NCBI RefSeq assembly: GCF_900187985.1 | Contig: NZ_FZOA01000001.1 | Location: 372,001 to 436,000 of the forward strand | Reading direction: 5' to 3' | DNA: 64,000 nucleotides | DNA from: Methylobacillus rhizosphaerae | GTDB taxonomy: Bacteria > Pseudomonadota > Gammaproteobacteria > Burkholderiales > Methylophilaceae | In this document: positions 1-7,867 of the stretch, piece after piece | How the letters are laid out: each line of letters starts with the position of its first letter | Numbering within the stretch: the first letter of the stretch is position 1 | Position numbers and translations under genes: made by a program | Notes under the pieces: model-generated | Told to the model about the DNA's origin: nothing | The model's input: the letters and a program-made list of their open reading frames with translations, nothing else | The model's database searches: none

Positions 1-1233
1 CTCAAAGTAAACGCCGTGCTGTTCGTTGCCGCCACTGTTGCCTACGGCAGCTACCGTATCGCCACCCTTGACATTATCTCCAACCTGTTTCAATACGGCC
101 TGGTTATTACCGTACAAGCTCATATAGCCGCCGCCATGGTCGATGATGATCAGATTGCCAAAGCCGCGTAACCAATCAGCAAAGACCACCTGGCCGCTGG
201 CAACTGCTTTGACCTCACTGCCTTCGCTGGCGCGTATGAATAGGCCTTTCCATGAAACGCCTGTGTCAGCGCGGCTGCTGCCAAAACGGTTGGTGACCAC
301 CCCGCGTACCGGCAGGTTGAGCTTGCCTTTGAGTGATGAAAAGTTGCTGCCATCGAAGGCATTGCTGGGCAGGGCATCGTTACGAGCAATCGTCTTGCTG
401 TCAGAGGCTTGTTGGCTGGTGGATGCCTGGTTCCTGGCTTTGTTCTTTGCGGCTTCCCGTTGTGCCTTCTCCCGGGCGGCTTTTTCTCGTGCTGCTTTTT
501 CCCGCGCAGCCTTGGCCAGTTTCTCCATCAATTGGGTCAGGCGTTGCTCGTCTCGCTTCAATTTATCAATTTCATTGCGTTGAGCGCTGATCTTGCTGGA
601 AATCTGTTTGACGAGTTTATCGCGCTCCCCCTTTTGTTGTTGCAGTTCTGCGCGCTCTTTTTCCTGTTGTTCCTTGAGAGAGTCCAGCTTTTGCAATGTC
701 TTGGCAGTAGCGGCATTGAGGGTTTCTACCTTGATGATATTGGCCGATGCTGCCTCCATCAACTCCTTGCGGGCGTGGGAAACATAGCCGAAATAATGCA
801 ACTGCCGCGTGATGGCATTGGGATCTTGCTGCTGCAATAGCACTTGTGCCTGGCTGGGTTTGCCATACAGATATTGCTGATAGAACTGCTGGTTCAATAA
901 TGCCTGTTGTTGCTTGAGATTATTGGTGTGAACGGTTTTCTGCTGTTGTAACGCGTCCAGTGTCTGGTTGTTTGCCTGCTGCTGTTGCTGGAGATCATGT
1001 AATTTGCGGTTGGCCTCACTGATAGCTTTTTCGCTTTTCTTGAGCGCATCCGCTGCTTCGGCGTGTTCCTCCTGAGAGCTGGTCAGTTCTTTTTTCAATG
1101 ACTCCAGTCGCTGGTGGATTTCATCCAGGGCAGCCTTGGGCTGCCTGGAATCATCTTTCGAGGCTGCCCATACTGCAGGTGTGGCAGTGAGGCTGCCTGC
1201 AAGCAGCAGGTGAAACCAGCGACGCATCAACAT
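1..1233 (-). CDS. envC: Murein hydrolase activator EnvC (partial, C-terminus cut by window edge)
   Basis: Reading leftwards from ATG 1233 the frame stays open to base 1 (411 codons) and ends ...GVYFE, so only about 10-15 residues are missing. An N-terminal signal peptide (MLMRRWFHLLLAG, ending near AVWA) is followed by a long Gln/Lys/Glu-rich coiled coil (about residues 30-270) and a C-terminal LytM/M23-like domain with GNLIIIDHGGGY and AAVGNSGG. The zinc ligands of active LytM peptidases are replaced (SWKGLFI and MSLYGN where H/D and HxH stand), as in EnvC, which does not cut peptidoglycan but activates septal amidases in the periplasm. The coiled coil contains tandem AAREK repeats. It begins 3 bases after the gpmI stop, so the two are probably co-transcribed. 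The function is a family assignment. Confidence 0.9.
   Translation of the reverse strand, partial: MLMRRWFHLLLAGSLTATPAVWAASKDDSRQPKAALDEIHQRLESLKKELTSSQEEHAEAADALKKSEKAISEANRKLHDLQQQQQANNQTLDALQQQKTVHTNNLKQQQALLNQQFYQQYLYGKPSQAQVLLQQQDPNAITRQLHYFGYVSHARKELMEAASANIIKVETLNAATAKTLQKLDSLKEQQEKERAELQQQKGERDKLVKQISSKISAQRNEIDKLKRDEQRLTQLMEKLAKAAREKAAREKAAREKAQREAAKNKARNQASTSQQASDSKTIARNDALPSNAFDGSNFSSLKGKLNLPVRGVVTNRFGSSRADTGVSWKGLFIRASEGSEVKAVASGQVVFADWLRGFGNLIIIDHGGGYMSLYGNNQAVLKQVGDNVKGGDTVAAVGNSGGNEQHGVYFE
450..512 (-). repeat. Tandem AAREK-coding repeat inside envC
   Basis: Within the envC coiled coil the translation reads AAREK three times in a row followed by the variant AQREAAK, giving 15-bp imperfect tandem repeats. 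Limits are approximate. It is probably a heptad-like spacer whose copy number could vary between strains. Confidence 0.7.
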
Positions 1234-1236
1234 GGA

Positions 1237-2790
1237 TTATTCCGCAGTGAATGTGACCAGGGATTTGCCTGTCATTTCGGCAGGCTGCTTCAATCCCATC
1301 ATAGCGAGCAGGGATGGAGCAAGGTCGCTTAATGAACCGCTGCCGGGTACGGCCAATGTTGCAGGCTTACCGATAAAGAATAATGGCACCTGGTTGGTGG
1401 TGTGCTGGGTATGTGGTTGATTATTTTCATAATCCAGCATTTGTTCGACATTGCCGTGATCGGCGGTGACGATGGCTTGCCCCCCTATGCTTTCCATGGC
1501 TTTAATTACGCGTGCAAGACAGGTATCTATGGTTTCCACTGCCTTGATTGATGCATTGAGGTCACCGGAGTGGCCGACCATATCGCAGTTTGCATAGTTA
1601 CAGATGATGGCATCGTACTTTTTACTGAGGATGGCTGCTTCAAGTTTGTCCGTGAGTTCGAAAGCACTCATTTCCGGTTGCAGGTCGTAAGTGGCAACTT
1701 TTGGGGACGGGATCAGGATGCGGTCTTCGCCATTAAATACTTGCTCTTCACCACCATTAAAGAAGAAGGTGACATGAGGGTATTTCTCGGTCTCGGCAAT
1801 ACGCAACTGGGTCAGGCCGTGCTGCGCGACATATTCACCAAAGGTATTGCGTATTTCCACAGGGGAGAAAATCGGGGTGGCGCGGGTTTCGGCTTTGTCA
1901 TACAAGGTCAGTGTGTAGAAACCTGCCAGTTTGGGCTGGCGACGGCGGTTGAAGCCATCAAAGTCAGGATCCAGCAAGGCATGTGTCAGTTGACGCGCAC
2001 GATCGGAGCGGAAATTGACGAAAATCACGACATCGCCATCTTCCATGGTTACCGGAGTGCTGCCTTCAGGAACAATGGCGGTCGCCTGGACGAATTCATC
2101 TTTCTCATTCCGGGTATAGGCGGCCTCCAGGCCGGCAAGTGAGCTGACCGCAGTAAACTCGCCATTGCCATCAGTAATCAGGTTATAGGCGGATTCCACT
2201 CGCGGCCAACGCTTGTCTCTGTCCATGGCATAAAAACGGCCACAGATGGAAGCCACCCTGCCGCCGCCGATACGGGCGCAGGCTTGATCCAGTTTTTCCA
2301 GATAAGGTCCAGCACTGATGGGCGGTGTGTCACGTCCATCAAGGAAGGCGTGAACGTAAACATCCTCGACACCGGCTTTCACAGCCATTTCAATGGTCGC
2401 GTGGATATGGTCCTGATGGCTGTGTACCCCACCATCGGACACCAGGCCGAGAATATGGATGGCCTTGTTATTTACTTTTGCCTTTGATATTGCTTCTAGT
2501 AAAACCGGATTGCTGAAGAACTCCCGGCTTGCAATGGCGCGATTGATACGTTCGAAATCCTGGAAAACTACACGGCCAGCACCAATATTGAGATGGCCAA
2601 CTTCTGAGTTTCCCATCTGTCCGCGTGGCAATCCGACAAAGGTTTCGGAGGCGTTGATCAGGGTGTGGGGGTATTCTGTCCACATTCTGTCGAGATTAGG
2701 TGTGTTCGCCTGGGCAATTGCATTGTCACGGCTATTTTCGCGGTAACCGAAGCCATCAAGGATGACGAGTAAGGCAGGAGTGACGTTCAT
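1237..2790 (-). CDS. gpmI: 2,3-bisphosphoglycerate-independent phosphoglycerate mutase
   Basis: This cytoplasmic glycolysis/gluconeogenesis enzyme interconverts 3- and 2-phosphoglycerate using two Mn ions. The 517-residue length is normal for the family. The alkaline-phosphatase-type motifs are all present: LLVILDGFGYRE at the N-terminus with metal-binding Asp12, the nucleophile Ser62 in GQMGNSEVGH, HAFLDGRDTPP, GRFYAMDRDKRW, NFRSDRARQL, and the C-terminal metal sites CNYANCDMVGHSG and VTADHGNVEQM. The start MNVTPALLVILDG agrees with the family N-terminus. It lies directly upstream of envC (3-base gap), a pairing common in proteobacteria, and is divergent from the rhodanese gene across about 215 bp. 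Confidence 0.97.
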   Translation of the reverse strand: MNVTPALLVILDGFGYRENSRDNAIAQANTPNLDRMWTEYPHTLINASETFVGLPRGQMGNSEVGHLNIGAGRVVFQDFERINRAIASREFFSNPVLLEAISKAKVNNKAIHILGLVSDGGVHSHQDHIHATIEMAVKAGVEDVYVHAFLDGRDTPPISAGPYLEKLDQACARIGGGRVASICGRFYAMDRDKRWPRVESAYNLITDGNGEFTAVSSLAGLEAAYTRNEKDEFVQATAIVPEGSTPVTMEDGDVVIFVNFRSDRARQLTHALLDPDFDGFNRRRQPKLAGFYTLTLYDKAETRATPIFSPVEIRNTFGEYVAQHGLTQLRIAETEKYPHVTFFFNGGEEQVFNGEDRILIPSPKVATYDLQPEMSAFELTDKLEAAILSKKYDAIICNYANCDMVGHSGDLNASIKAVETIDTCLARVIKAMESIGGQAIVTADHGNVEQMLDYENNQPHTQHTTNQVPLFFIGKPATLAVPGSGSLSDLAPSLLAMMGLKQPAEMTGKSLVTFTAE

Positions 2791-3005
2791 TACAGTAAGG
2801 ATTCCGGTGAATTCAAGAAATAGAGTGGTATTTTAACCTATGCTAAGTCATGCGTCTTGACTGGTGGTAATGGTTTGTGCCTGGTTTTTTGCCGGCAGTG
2901 CTTGAATTCCGCCATTCTGGCTCCATTTAGCTGGAAAGCAGTGTCAGTTGAGTCTATGGAAGTTGGGTACAATACAGGCTTTCCAGTATTTTCTTTGGGG
3001 TGATT

Positions 3006-3413
3006 GTGGAGTTCATTGCAAAAAACGCATTATGGATCGGTCTTGCTTTCGGTTCCGGCATCATGTTGTTACTGACTTCGATGAAGCGGGGTTTTGGCGG
3101 CAATATCAGTGCCAGTGATGCAGTGTTGCTGATCAATCGCTCGCACGCAGTGGTGCTGGACGTGCGAGATGATGCCGAATTCAATGCCGGGCATATCGCT
3201 GATGCCAAGCATATTCCATTGGCACAGCTGCCGGACCGCCTCAAGGAGTTGAGCAGATTTAAGGAGAAGCCGGTGCTGGTGTATGGTGAAACTGGAACGC
3301 ACACTAGCAAGGCAGCTTCTATTCTGAGTAAGAGCGAATTCAAGCAGGTGAGGCAGTTGCAAGGTGGCGTCAAGGCCTGGCAAGATGCCAAATTGCCATT
3401 GGTGAAAGGTTGA
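3006..3413 (+). CDS. Membrane-anchored rhodanese-like protein lacking the catalytic Cys
   Basis: A 135-residue protein with one N-terminal membrane segment (ALWIGLAFGSGIMLLL) followed by a rhodanese fold: VVLDVRDDAEFNAGHIADAKHIPL and a C-terminal QLQGGVKAWQ. In active sulfurtransferases the loop reads C-x-x-G-x-R-S after VxVY; here it is YGETGTHTS, with Gly (about residue 94) where the persulfide Cys should be. It is therefore probably a binding or scaffold domain. GTG 3006 is preferred to GTG 3000 because GGGG (2997-3000) sits at a ribosome-site distance. It resembles E. coli YibN, which also precedes grxC-secB-gpsA; the same order occurs here. Confidence 0.85.
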   Translation: MEFIAKNALWIGLAFGSGIMLLLTSMKRGFGGNISASDAVLLINRSHAVVLDVRDDAEFNAGHIADAKHIPLAQLPDRLKELSRFKEKPVLVYGETGTHTSKAASILSKSEFKQVRQLQGGVKAWQDAKLPLVKG

Positions 3414-3415
3414 GC

Positions 3416-3673
3416 ATGGCAGATATTTTGATGTATACCACCGGTACTTGTCCTTATTGCATCAATGCCGAACGCTTGTTATTAAGCAAGGGCGTGCAGC
3501 AGATAAACAAGGTACGTGTTGATCTTGAGCCGGAGCTCAGGATGAAAATGATGGAACAGACCGGCAGGCGTACTGTTCCACAAATTTATATCGACGATAT
3601 GCATGTGGGCGGATTTGATGACCTGCGTGCGCTTGATATGGCTGGCAAGCTGGATCCGTTGCTGGCGAAATAG
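3416..3673 (+). CDS. grxC: Glutaredoxin 3
   Basis: An 85-residue glutathione-dependent disulfide reductase of the cytoplasm. The dithiol active site CPYC is at residues 12-15 (YTTGTCPYCINAE), with the cis-Pro loop RRTVPQIYIDD and the GSH-binding GGFDDLRALD. Length is typical of Grx3. The ATG at 3416 lies two bases after the rhodanese stop, which indicates translational coupling; an in-frame TTG at 3410 would add two residues and is unlikely. It belongs to the conserved rhodanese-grxC-secB-gpsA neighbourhood. Confidence 0.96.
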   Translation: MADILMYTTGTCPYCINAERLLLSKGVQQINKVRVDLEPELRMKMMEQTGRRTVPQIYIDDMHVGGFDDLRALDMAGKLDPLLAK

Positions 3674-3679
3674 TGTCGT

Positions 3680-3698
3680 GGTTTTGTAGTACAAAACC
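3680..3698. repeat. Perfect 9-bp inverted repeat between grxC and secB
   Basis: GGTTTTGTA-G-TACAAAACC is a perfect palindrome with a single-base centre, 7 bases after the grxC stop. No T-run follows on the plus strand, so it is not a classical terminator. It could be an operator upstream of secB or an mRNA processing hairpin; function unknown. Confidence 0.6.
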
Positions 3699-3802
3699 TG
3701 GGCTGAAGCGGATAGAATGGCAGGACTGAGTTTGAAACGCTTATCTATATTTTTAATTTAACAGGGGCGCGTATTGCGCAACCCGATATCAAGGGAAGAG
3801 AA

Positions 3803-4273
3803 ATGGCAGAAGAACAGGCAGCAGCACAAGAACAACAACCAGCATTCGGGATTGAGAAAGTTTACGTCAAGGATCTCTCACTGGAAGTCCCTAATGCGCC
3901 GCAGATTTTTATCAAGCTTGAAACACCACAAATTGGTATCGAGCTGGGTAATACCGCTACCCAGCTGGAAGAGGGTGTATTTGAAGTGGCGTTGACTGTG
4001 ACCGTCACTTCCAAGGTAGAAGAAAAAACTGTATTCCTGGTGGAAGTGATCCAGGCTGGTATTTTCCAGATTCGCAATATTCCTCAGGAAAACGTTGAGT
4101 TCATTCTGGGCGTTACCTGCCCGAACATCATTTTCCCGTATGCACGTGAAACTATCTCGGATCTCATTACCCGCGCCGGTTTCCCACCTGTATTGCTGAA
4201 TCCTGTCAATTTTGAGGCACTTTATGCTCAACAACAGAACCAGGCGAATGCAAATGGTGCAACAGTCAACTAA
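3803..4273 (+). CDS. secB: Protein-export chaperone SecB
   Basis: A 156-residue cytoplasmic tetrameric chaperone that keeps preproteins unfolded and delivers them to SecA. The family core is clear: FGIEKVYVKDLSLEVPNAP, then the strand-rich VALTVTVTSK, VEVIQAGIFQI, the SecA-contact segment LGVTCPNIIFPYARE, and TRAGFPPVLLNPVNFEALY. The N-terminus is Glu/Gln-rich and the C-terminus Gln/Asn-rich, both usual. A ribosome site (AAGGGAAGAG) precedes ATG 3803. The last 20 bases overlap the start of the next gene. Confidence 0.97.
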   Translation: MAEEQAAAQEQQPAFGIEKVYVKDLSLEVPNAPQIFIKLETPQIGIELGNTATQLEEGVFEVALTVTVTSKVEEKTVFLVEVIQAGIFQIRNIPQENVEFILGVTCPNIIFPYARETISDLITRAGFPPVLLNPVNFEALYAQQQNQANANGATVN

Positions 4274-4706
4274 AGTACTGTTGACGGCAGCATTTCTGCT
4301 GCTGGTGCCTGTGATGGCGTCAGCAGTGGAGTTTCGCTCGATTTCTGCCACCAAGGCAGTGATGTACGATGCGCCTTCTGCACAGGGCAAGAAGACTTTC
4401 ATTCTCAGCCAGGATTATCCGGTTGAGATTATTGTCAATCTTGGAGACTGGCTCAAGGTGCGGGATGCACAAGGAGGCCTCAACTGGATTGAGTCCAAGC
4501 AACTTGCTGCCAAGCGTACCGTGTTGGTGAGAAATGGGCCTGCAGACGTGCGCCAGGCAGCAGATGCAACGGCTCCTGTGCTGGGCAAGGCCGATAAGGA
4601 TGTGGTGTTTGATATGCTGGAAGCTCCCGTGAATGGTTGGGTCAAGGTCAAGCACCGTGATGGCATGACCGGCTATGTGCAGGCTTCATCCTTATGGGGA
4701 TTTTGA
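4254..4706 (+). CDS. Exported SH3-domain protein
   Basis: About 150 residues with a signal peptide (STKVLLTAAFLLLVPVMASA, cleavage before VEF) and two bacterial SH3-like repeats: one around VEFRSISATKAVMYDAPS with GDWLKVRDAQGGLNWIES, the second around VLVRNGPADVRQ with NGWVKVKHRDGMTGYVQAS. Such domains bind cell-wall peptides, so a periplasmic or envelope role is likely. ATG 4254 is favoured because AGGCG at 4242-4246 lies 7 bases upstream; ATG 4248 or 4224 are alternatives. It overlaps the secB end and sits between secB and gpsA. The exact substrate cannot be deduced. Confidence 0.85.
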   Translation: MVQQSTKVLLTAAFLLLVPVMASAVEFRSISATKAVMYDAPSAQGKKTFILSQDYPVEIIVNLGDWLKVRDAQGGLNWIESKQLAAKRTVLVRNGPADVRQAADATAPVLGKADKDVVFDMLEAPVNGWVKVKHRDGMTGYVQASSLWGF

Positions 4707-4730
4707 TGTCGCTTGTTAAATAGTGTCACT

Positions 4731-5720
4731 ATGAAAATTTCAGTTTTAGGTGCTGGCGCCTGGGGTACGGCTTTAGCCTTGCAAATCAGCCGCCAGCATC
4801 AAGTCTCTCTCTGGACGCGAAACCAGGCGCATATCATGGATATGCAGGTGACACGTGCCAATCTACAATATCTCGGTGATTTTACCTTTGGTGACCAATT
4901 GGTGGTGGAGGGTGATCTTGGCCGTGCGCTGGAAGGCGCTGACCTGATTGTCTCTGTGGTACCGACCAATGGCTTCCGCAATACCTTGAAGGATATCAAG
5001 CGACTGGGTTCTAGTGCGCCTGTGGTCTGGGCATCCAAAGGACTGGAAGCAGCCACTGCAAAACTGCCGCATGAAGTGGCGCAGGATGAGTTGGGCGATA
5101 GTCGCCACTGGGGTGTCTTGTCTGGGCCGAGTTTTGCGGCAGAGCTGGTGCGTGGTCTGCCTACTGCGGTGACCCTGGCTGCCAATGATGCAGCTTTTGC
5201 TGCGCGTGCTGGTGCCTTGTTGCACGGAGGTAATTTCCGTGTGTATACCAGCACCGATGTCACTGGTGTTTCTGTTGGCGGTGCGCTCAAGAATGTATTG
5301 GCTATTGCAGCCGGTATCAGTGATGGCATGCAGTGTGGCAATAATGCCCGGGCAGCCCTGATTACCCGTGGTATGGCCGAGATCACGCGCTTTGGTGTTG
5401 CGCTTGGAGGTATCAAGGATACCTTCATGGGGCTGACAGGTGCCGGTGATCTTATTCTGACCTGTACCGGGCAATATTCACGCAATCGGGAAGTCGGCTT
5501 GCGTCTTGCCAATGGTCAGACATTGCAGGAAATTCTCAAGACTTTGGGGCATGTGGCTGAAGGAGTGCATACGGCACGTGAGGTGATGAAGCGCGCTCAT
5601 TCCCTTGGTGTGGAAATGCCGATTACGCAAGAGGTTGATCAGGTACTTTCACATGGGCGTTCGCCGAGACAGGCTATGGAGAACCTGCTTAATCGCGAGC
5701 AGAAGTCAGAATCCCTATAA
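4731..5720 (+). CDS. gpsA: NAD(P)H-dependent glycerol-3-phosphate dehydrogenase
   Basis: This enzyme reduces dihydroxyacetone phosphate to sn-glycerol-3-phosphate for phospholipid synthesis. The 329-residue protein begins MKISVLGAGAWGTALA, a Rossmann nucleotide-binding loop, then has SVVPTNGFR, WASKGLE, LSGPSFAAEL, the catalytic-Lys segment GGALKNVLAIAAG and GLTGAGDLILTCTG. ATG 4731 matches the family start; the upstream in-frame TTG (4713) is not needed. It is the last gene of the rhodanese-grxC-secB-SH3 series and is followed by a strong terminator. Confidence 0.97.
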   Translation: MKISVLGAGAWGTALALQISRQHQVSLWTRNQAHIMDMQVTRANLQYLGDFTFGDQLVVEGDLGRALEGADLIVSVVPTNGFRNTLKDIKRLGSSAPVVWASKGLEAATAKLPHEVAQDELGDSRHWGVLSGPSFAAELVRGLPTAVTLAANDAAFAARAGALLHGGNFRVYTSTDVTGVSVGGALKNVLAIAAGISDGMQCGNNARAALITRGMAEITRFGVALGGIKDTFMGLTGAGDLILTCTGQYSRNREVGLRLANGQTLQEILKTLGHVAEGVHTAREVMKRAHSLGVEMPITQEVDQVLSHGRSPRQAMENLLNREQKSESL

Positions 5721-5742
5721 GAGCGGACTCACCTGGAATATC

Positions 5743-5774
5743 AAAAAGCACCGATTCGGTGCTTTTTGTTTTTT
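5743..5774. terminator. Bidirectional intrinsic terminator between gpsA and trmL
   Basis: A 10-bp stem AAAAAGCACC / GGTGCTTTTT (5743-5752 and 5758-5767) with loop GATTC is followed by a T-run on the plus strand and has A's on the left that serve as the U-tract for trmL on the minus strand. It separates two convergent genes. Confidence 0.88.
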
Positions 5775-5802
5775 TACTATGGAATTGTCAGGCACCAGCG
5801 GT

Positions 5803-6267
5803 TTAAAGTGCGCCTGGAAAATCATGCTGACGCCAGGCTTCATATAGCAGGATAGCGGCTGAATTTGAGAGGTTGAGGCTGCGACTTTCCGGCATCATGG
5901 GCAGCCTGACGCGGTGCTCTGGGCTGAATTCAGCACGAATGTCTTCAGGTAGTCCACGAGTTTCCGGGCCAAATACAAAGACATCGCCAGGCAGGAACTG
6001 GATGTTGCTGTGACGCGTACTGCCCTTAGTTGTCAGGGCGAACATCCTGCGCCCGGCAAGCGCTTGCTTGCAGGCTGCCCAGTCGTCGTGAACAACAAGG
6101 CTGGCATATTCATGGTAATCCAGCCCGGCGCGTTTCAGCTGCTTGTCTTCTAGATTGAAACCCAGCGGCCTGACCAGGTGCAAGCGTGTTCCGCTATTGG
6201 CGCACAGTCGAATGATATTGCCGGTGTTCGGGGGGATTTCCGGCTGGTAGAGAACAATTTCAAACAT
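5803..6267 (-). CDS. trmL: tRNA (cytidine/uridine-34 2'-O) methyltransferase TrmL
   Basis: A 154-residue SPOUT-class RNA methyltransferase that methylates the ribose of the wobble base of tRNA-Leu using SAM. Diagnostic features are the start MFEIVLYQPEIPPNTGNIIR, the knot motifs VFVFGPETRGLP and VRLPMMPESRSLNLSNS, and a C-terminal ILLYEAWRQ. Length equals that of E. coli TrmL (YibK). The comF-like gene ends only 9 bases upstream of its start, so they may be co-transcribed. Confidence 0.94.
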   Translation of the reverse strand: MFEIVLYQPEIPPNTGNIIRLCANSGTRLHLVRPLGFNLEDKQLKRAGLDYHEYASLVVHDDWAACKQALAGRRMFALTTKGSTRHSNIQFLPGDVFVFGPETRGLPEDIRAEFSPEHRVRLPMMPESRSLNLSNSAAILLYEAWRQHDFPGAL

Positions 6268-6276
6268 AACGGTTGT

Positions 6277-6963
6277 TTACGGGGAAAATGTGCGGGCGAT
6301 CACCCAGCATTCTACATGTTTGGCGCCTGCCGCCTTGACAGTTTTTGCCAAGGCATTAAGGCTGGCTCCCGTGGTCATGACATCGTCAATCAGGATCACA
6401 TTCATATCCTGTAAGGTTGTCAGGCATTCAAAAGCCCCTTGCATATTACGGAGACGCTGTTTGTATGGCAGGCTGGCTTGCGGTGGTGTAGGCCTGATAC
6501 GCTTGCAGGTGCGGAAATCAACCGGGATATGCAAGCGCGCACTGACCACCTTGGCAATTTCCATGGATTGGTTGAAGCCGCGCTCCTGCAGGCGCTCCTG
6601 ATGTAATGGCATGGGAATGATGCAATCGGCGACCGGTATATGTGGTACATGCTCGACAAGTAAGTTGCCCATGGTATGGGCAAGGGACAGCAGCTGCCTG
6701 TATTTGAATTGTTGCAGCAGCCCGGAGAGTGGAAACTGGTAGCGGAACAGGCTGAATGTCGCATCAAAAGCCGGAGCAAGGCTGATGCACTGCCCGCACA
6801 GGAGATTATGCTGGCTGGGCAAGGCGCACTGCGGGCAGGTATCGTGAAGATGCCACGGCAAGTCCTGTAGGCAGGGTTGGCAAATGCCAGGCCTTCCGCT
6901 ATCCGGGCCGGCGCAAAGCAGGCAAGGCTGGGGAAATGCCAAGTCCAGAATGCTGGTCAGCAT
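6277..6963 (-). CDS. ComF-family phosphoribosyltransferase-like protein
   Basis: A 228-residue cytoplasmic protein with an N-terminal Cys-rich double zinc-finger region (CLLC, CQPC, CPQC, CGQC) and a C-terminal type I phosphoribosyltransferase fold carrying the PRPP loop VILIDDVMTTGAS. ComF/GntX proteins are needed for DNA uptake in naturally competent bacteria; in other species their role is unclear. ATG 6963, preceded by TTGGGA about 8 bases away, is preferred over the adjoining GTG 6966. The gene lies just upstream of trmL. In many proteobacteria comF/gntX sits near bioH, and the biotin cluster begins about 1.3 kb away. Confidence 0.88.
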   Translation of the reverse strand: MLTSILDLAFPQPCLLCAGPDSGRPGICQPCLQDLPWHLHDTCPQCALPSQHNLLCGQCISLAPAFDATFSLFRYQFPLSGLLQQFKYRQLLSLAHTMGNLLVEHVPHIPVADCIIPMPLHQERLQERGFNQSMEIAKVVSARLHIPVDFRTCKRIRPTPPQASLPYKQRLRNMQGAFECLTTLQDMNVILIDDVMTTGASLNALAKTVKAAGAKHVECWVIARTFSP

Positions 6964-7054
6964 CACGTTATCCCAATCAGGTGATGGAAATGATGATTCT
7001 AACGTGTTGTAGAGGAGTTCGCTGATCGGAGCGAGCAGAAAGCCTGGACAAGTT

Positions 7055-7462
7055 TCAGGGTTGTTCCACTGTCATGTCGTGCCATGATTCCTTGTGGGCC
7101 TTGATCAATGATGACAAACCGGCCGGGACGACGACGGTAAATGCAATCGCCCAGAGTATCAGCACCAAGTGCCATGCATCTCCTACAAGCGGGATCAGTA
7201 CCCCGGCAAAAATCATGGAGGCAAGCAGGCAACCGGAGATGCCGTAAAAGCGATAACCGGCATATTGTGTATATTTCCTGACCTGCGGGCATGGGTGCTG
7301 AATATTGGCGGAGTACACAAAAATGGAGATACCAATCCAGATGAACAGGATCGGGAACGCAGGCATCAGGGTGATGGCAATGATGGAGCCCAGGTTGAAC
7401 ATCTGGGCACATCTTTTCTGCGATTGTGCACTAATGGTACAGATAGCGGGAACCGGGCTCAT
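7055..7462 (-). CDS. Small three-helix membrane protein, paralogue of the 7868-8254 protein
   Basis: I do not recognise a named family. The 135-residue product has three hydrophobic segments (SIIAITLMPAFPILFIWIG, GCLLASMIFAGVLIPLV, LVLILWAIAFTVVVPAGL). Between the first two is HPCPQVRKYTQYAGYRFYG and the C-terminus is KESWHDMTVEQP. Both motifs recur in the divergently transcribed gene at 7868-8254 ([19 protein letters not shown] and [12 protein letters not shown]), so the two are paralogues. ATG 7462 is chosen because GGAAG lies 5 bases upstream; ATG 7474 is the alternative. It lies about 90 bases upstream of the comF-like gene on the same strand. No function is proposed. Confidence 0.8.
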   Translation of the reverse strand: MSPVPAICTISAQSQKRCAQMFNLGSIIAITLMPAFPILFIWIGISIFVYSANIQHPCPQVRKYTQYAGYRFYGISGCLLASMIFAGVLIPLVGDAWHLVLILWAIAFTVVVPAGLSSLIKAHKESWHDMTVEQP

Positions 7463-7867
7463 AACATCTTCCATGAAACTACAACGGTATTCATTATGAA
7501 GAATTCATTACATCAATAATAATGAAATTTAATTGGAATTAAGATGAAAATAAATGATGTTAAGAATGTGGCGTCCATATTCCGGATGTCGGTGTTAGTG
7601 TTTTGATTGCAGGGCCGCAAGTAGTATGGCCTGGTTGTTTCCCCATCACATGATATGTCGCTCGGTAAGAGGCTCGACATGCCATAGCTGGGTGCAGGAG
7701 ATTCAATCTATATAGATGTATATGGATATTGCAGCGTATTGCCGGGTCAGTGTCTGGAGGTTTTTATCTGAATTATGTTGTGATTAATTTTTAATCATAT
7801 GTAAATTGATTGTTGTCATCGGGTTTGACAAGTTATAATCCGCTTTTTTGAATTCCATTTTCATCTC
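7463..7867. other. 405-bp AT-rich intergenic region between paralogous membrane-protein genes
   Basis: No convincing gene is seen. It is richer in A/T than its surroundings, contains a 12-bp palindrome ATCTATATAGAT (7706-7717) and a weak inverted repeat ATGTCG...CGACAT near 7650-7675, and ends with a good promoter for the plus-strand gene. Presumably it holds the divergent promoters of the pair. A small RNA cannot be excluded by eye. Confidence 0.5.
7810..7839 (+). promoter_or_regulatory. Predicted sigma-70 promoter for the 7868 gene and possibly the bio operon
   Basis: TTGTTG (7810-7815), an 18-base spacer and a consensus TATAAT (7834-7839). Transcription would start near 7846, about 22 bases before ATG 7868. 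bioB starts only 20 bases after that gene, so this promoter could also drive bioBFHCD. Confidence 0.65.

Noticed and set aside
4799-5512. A 237-codon minus-strand frame opposite gpsA
   Set aside because: gpsA is certain on the other strand; the antisense frame is Arg/Ser/Pro-rich without any motif.
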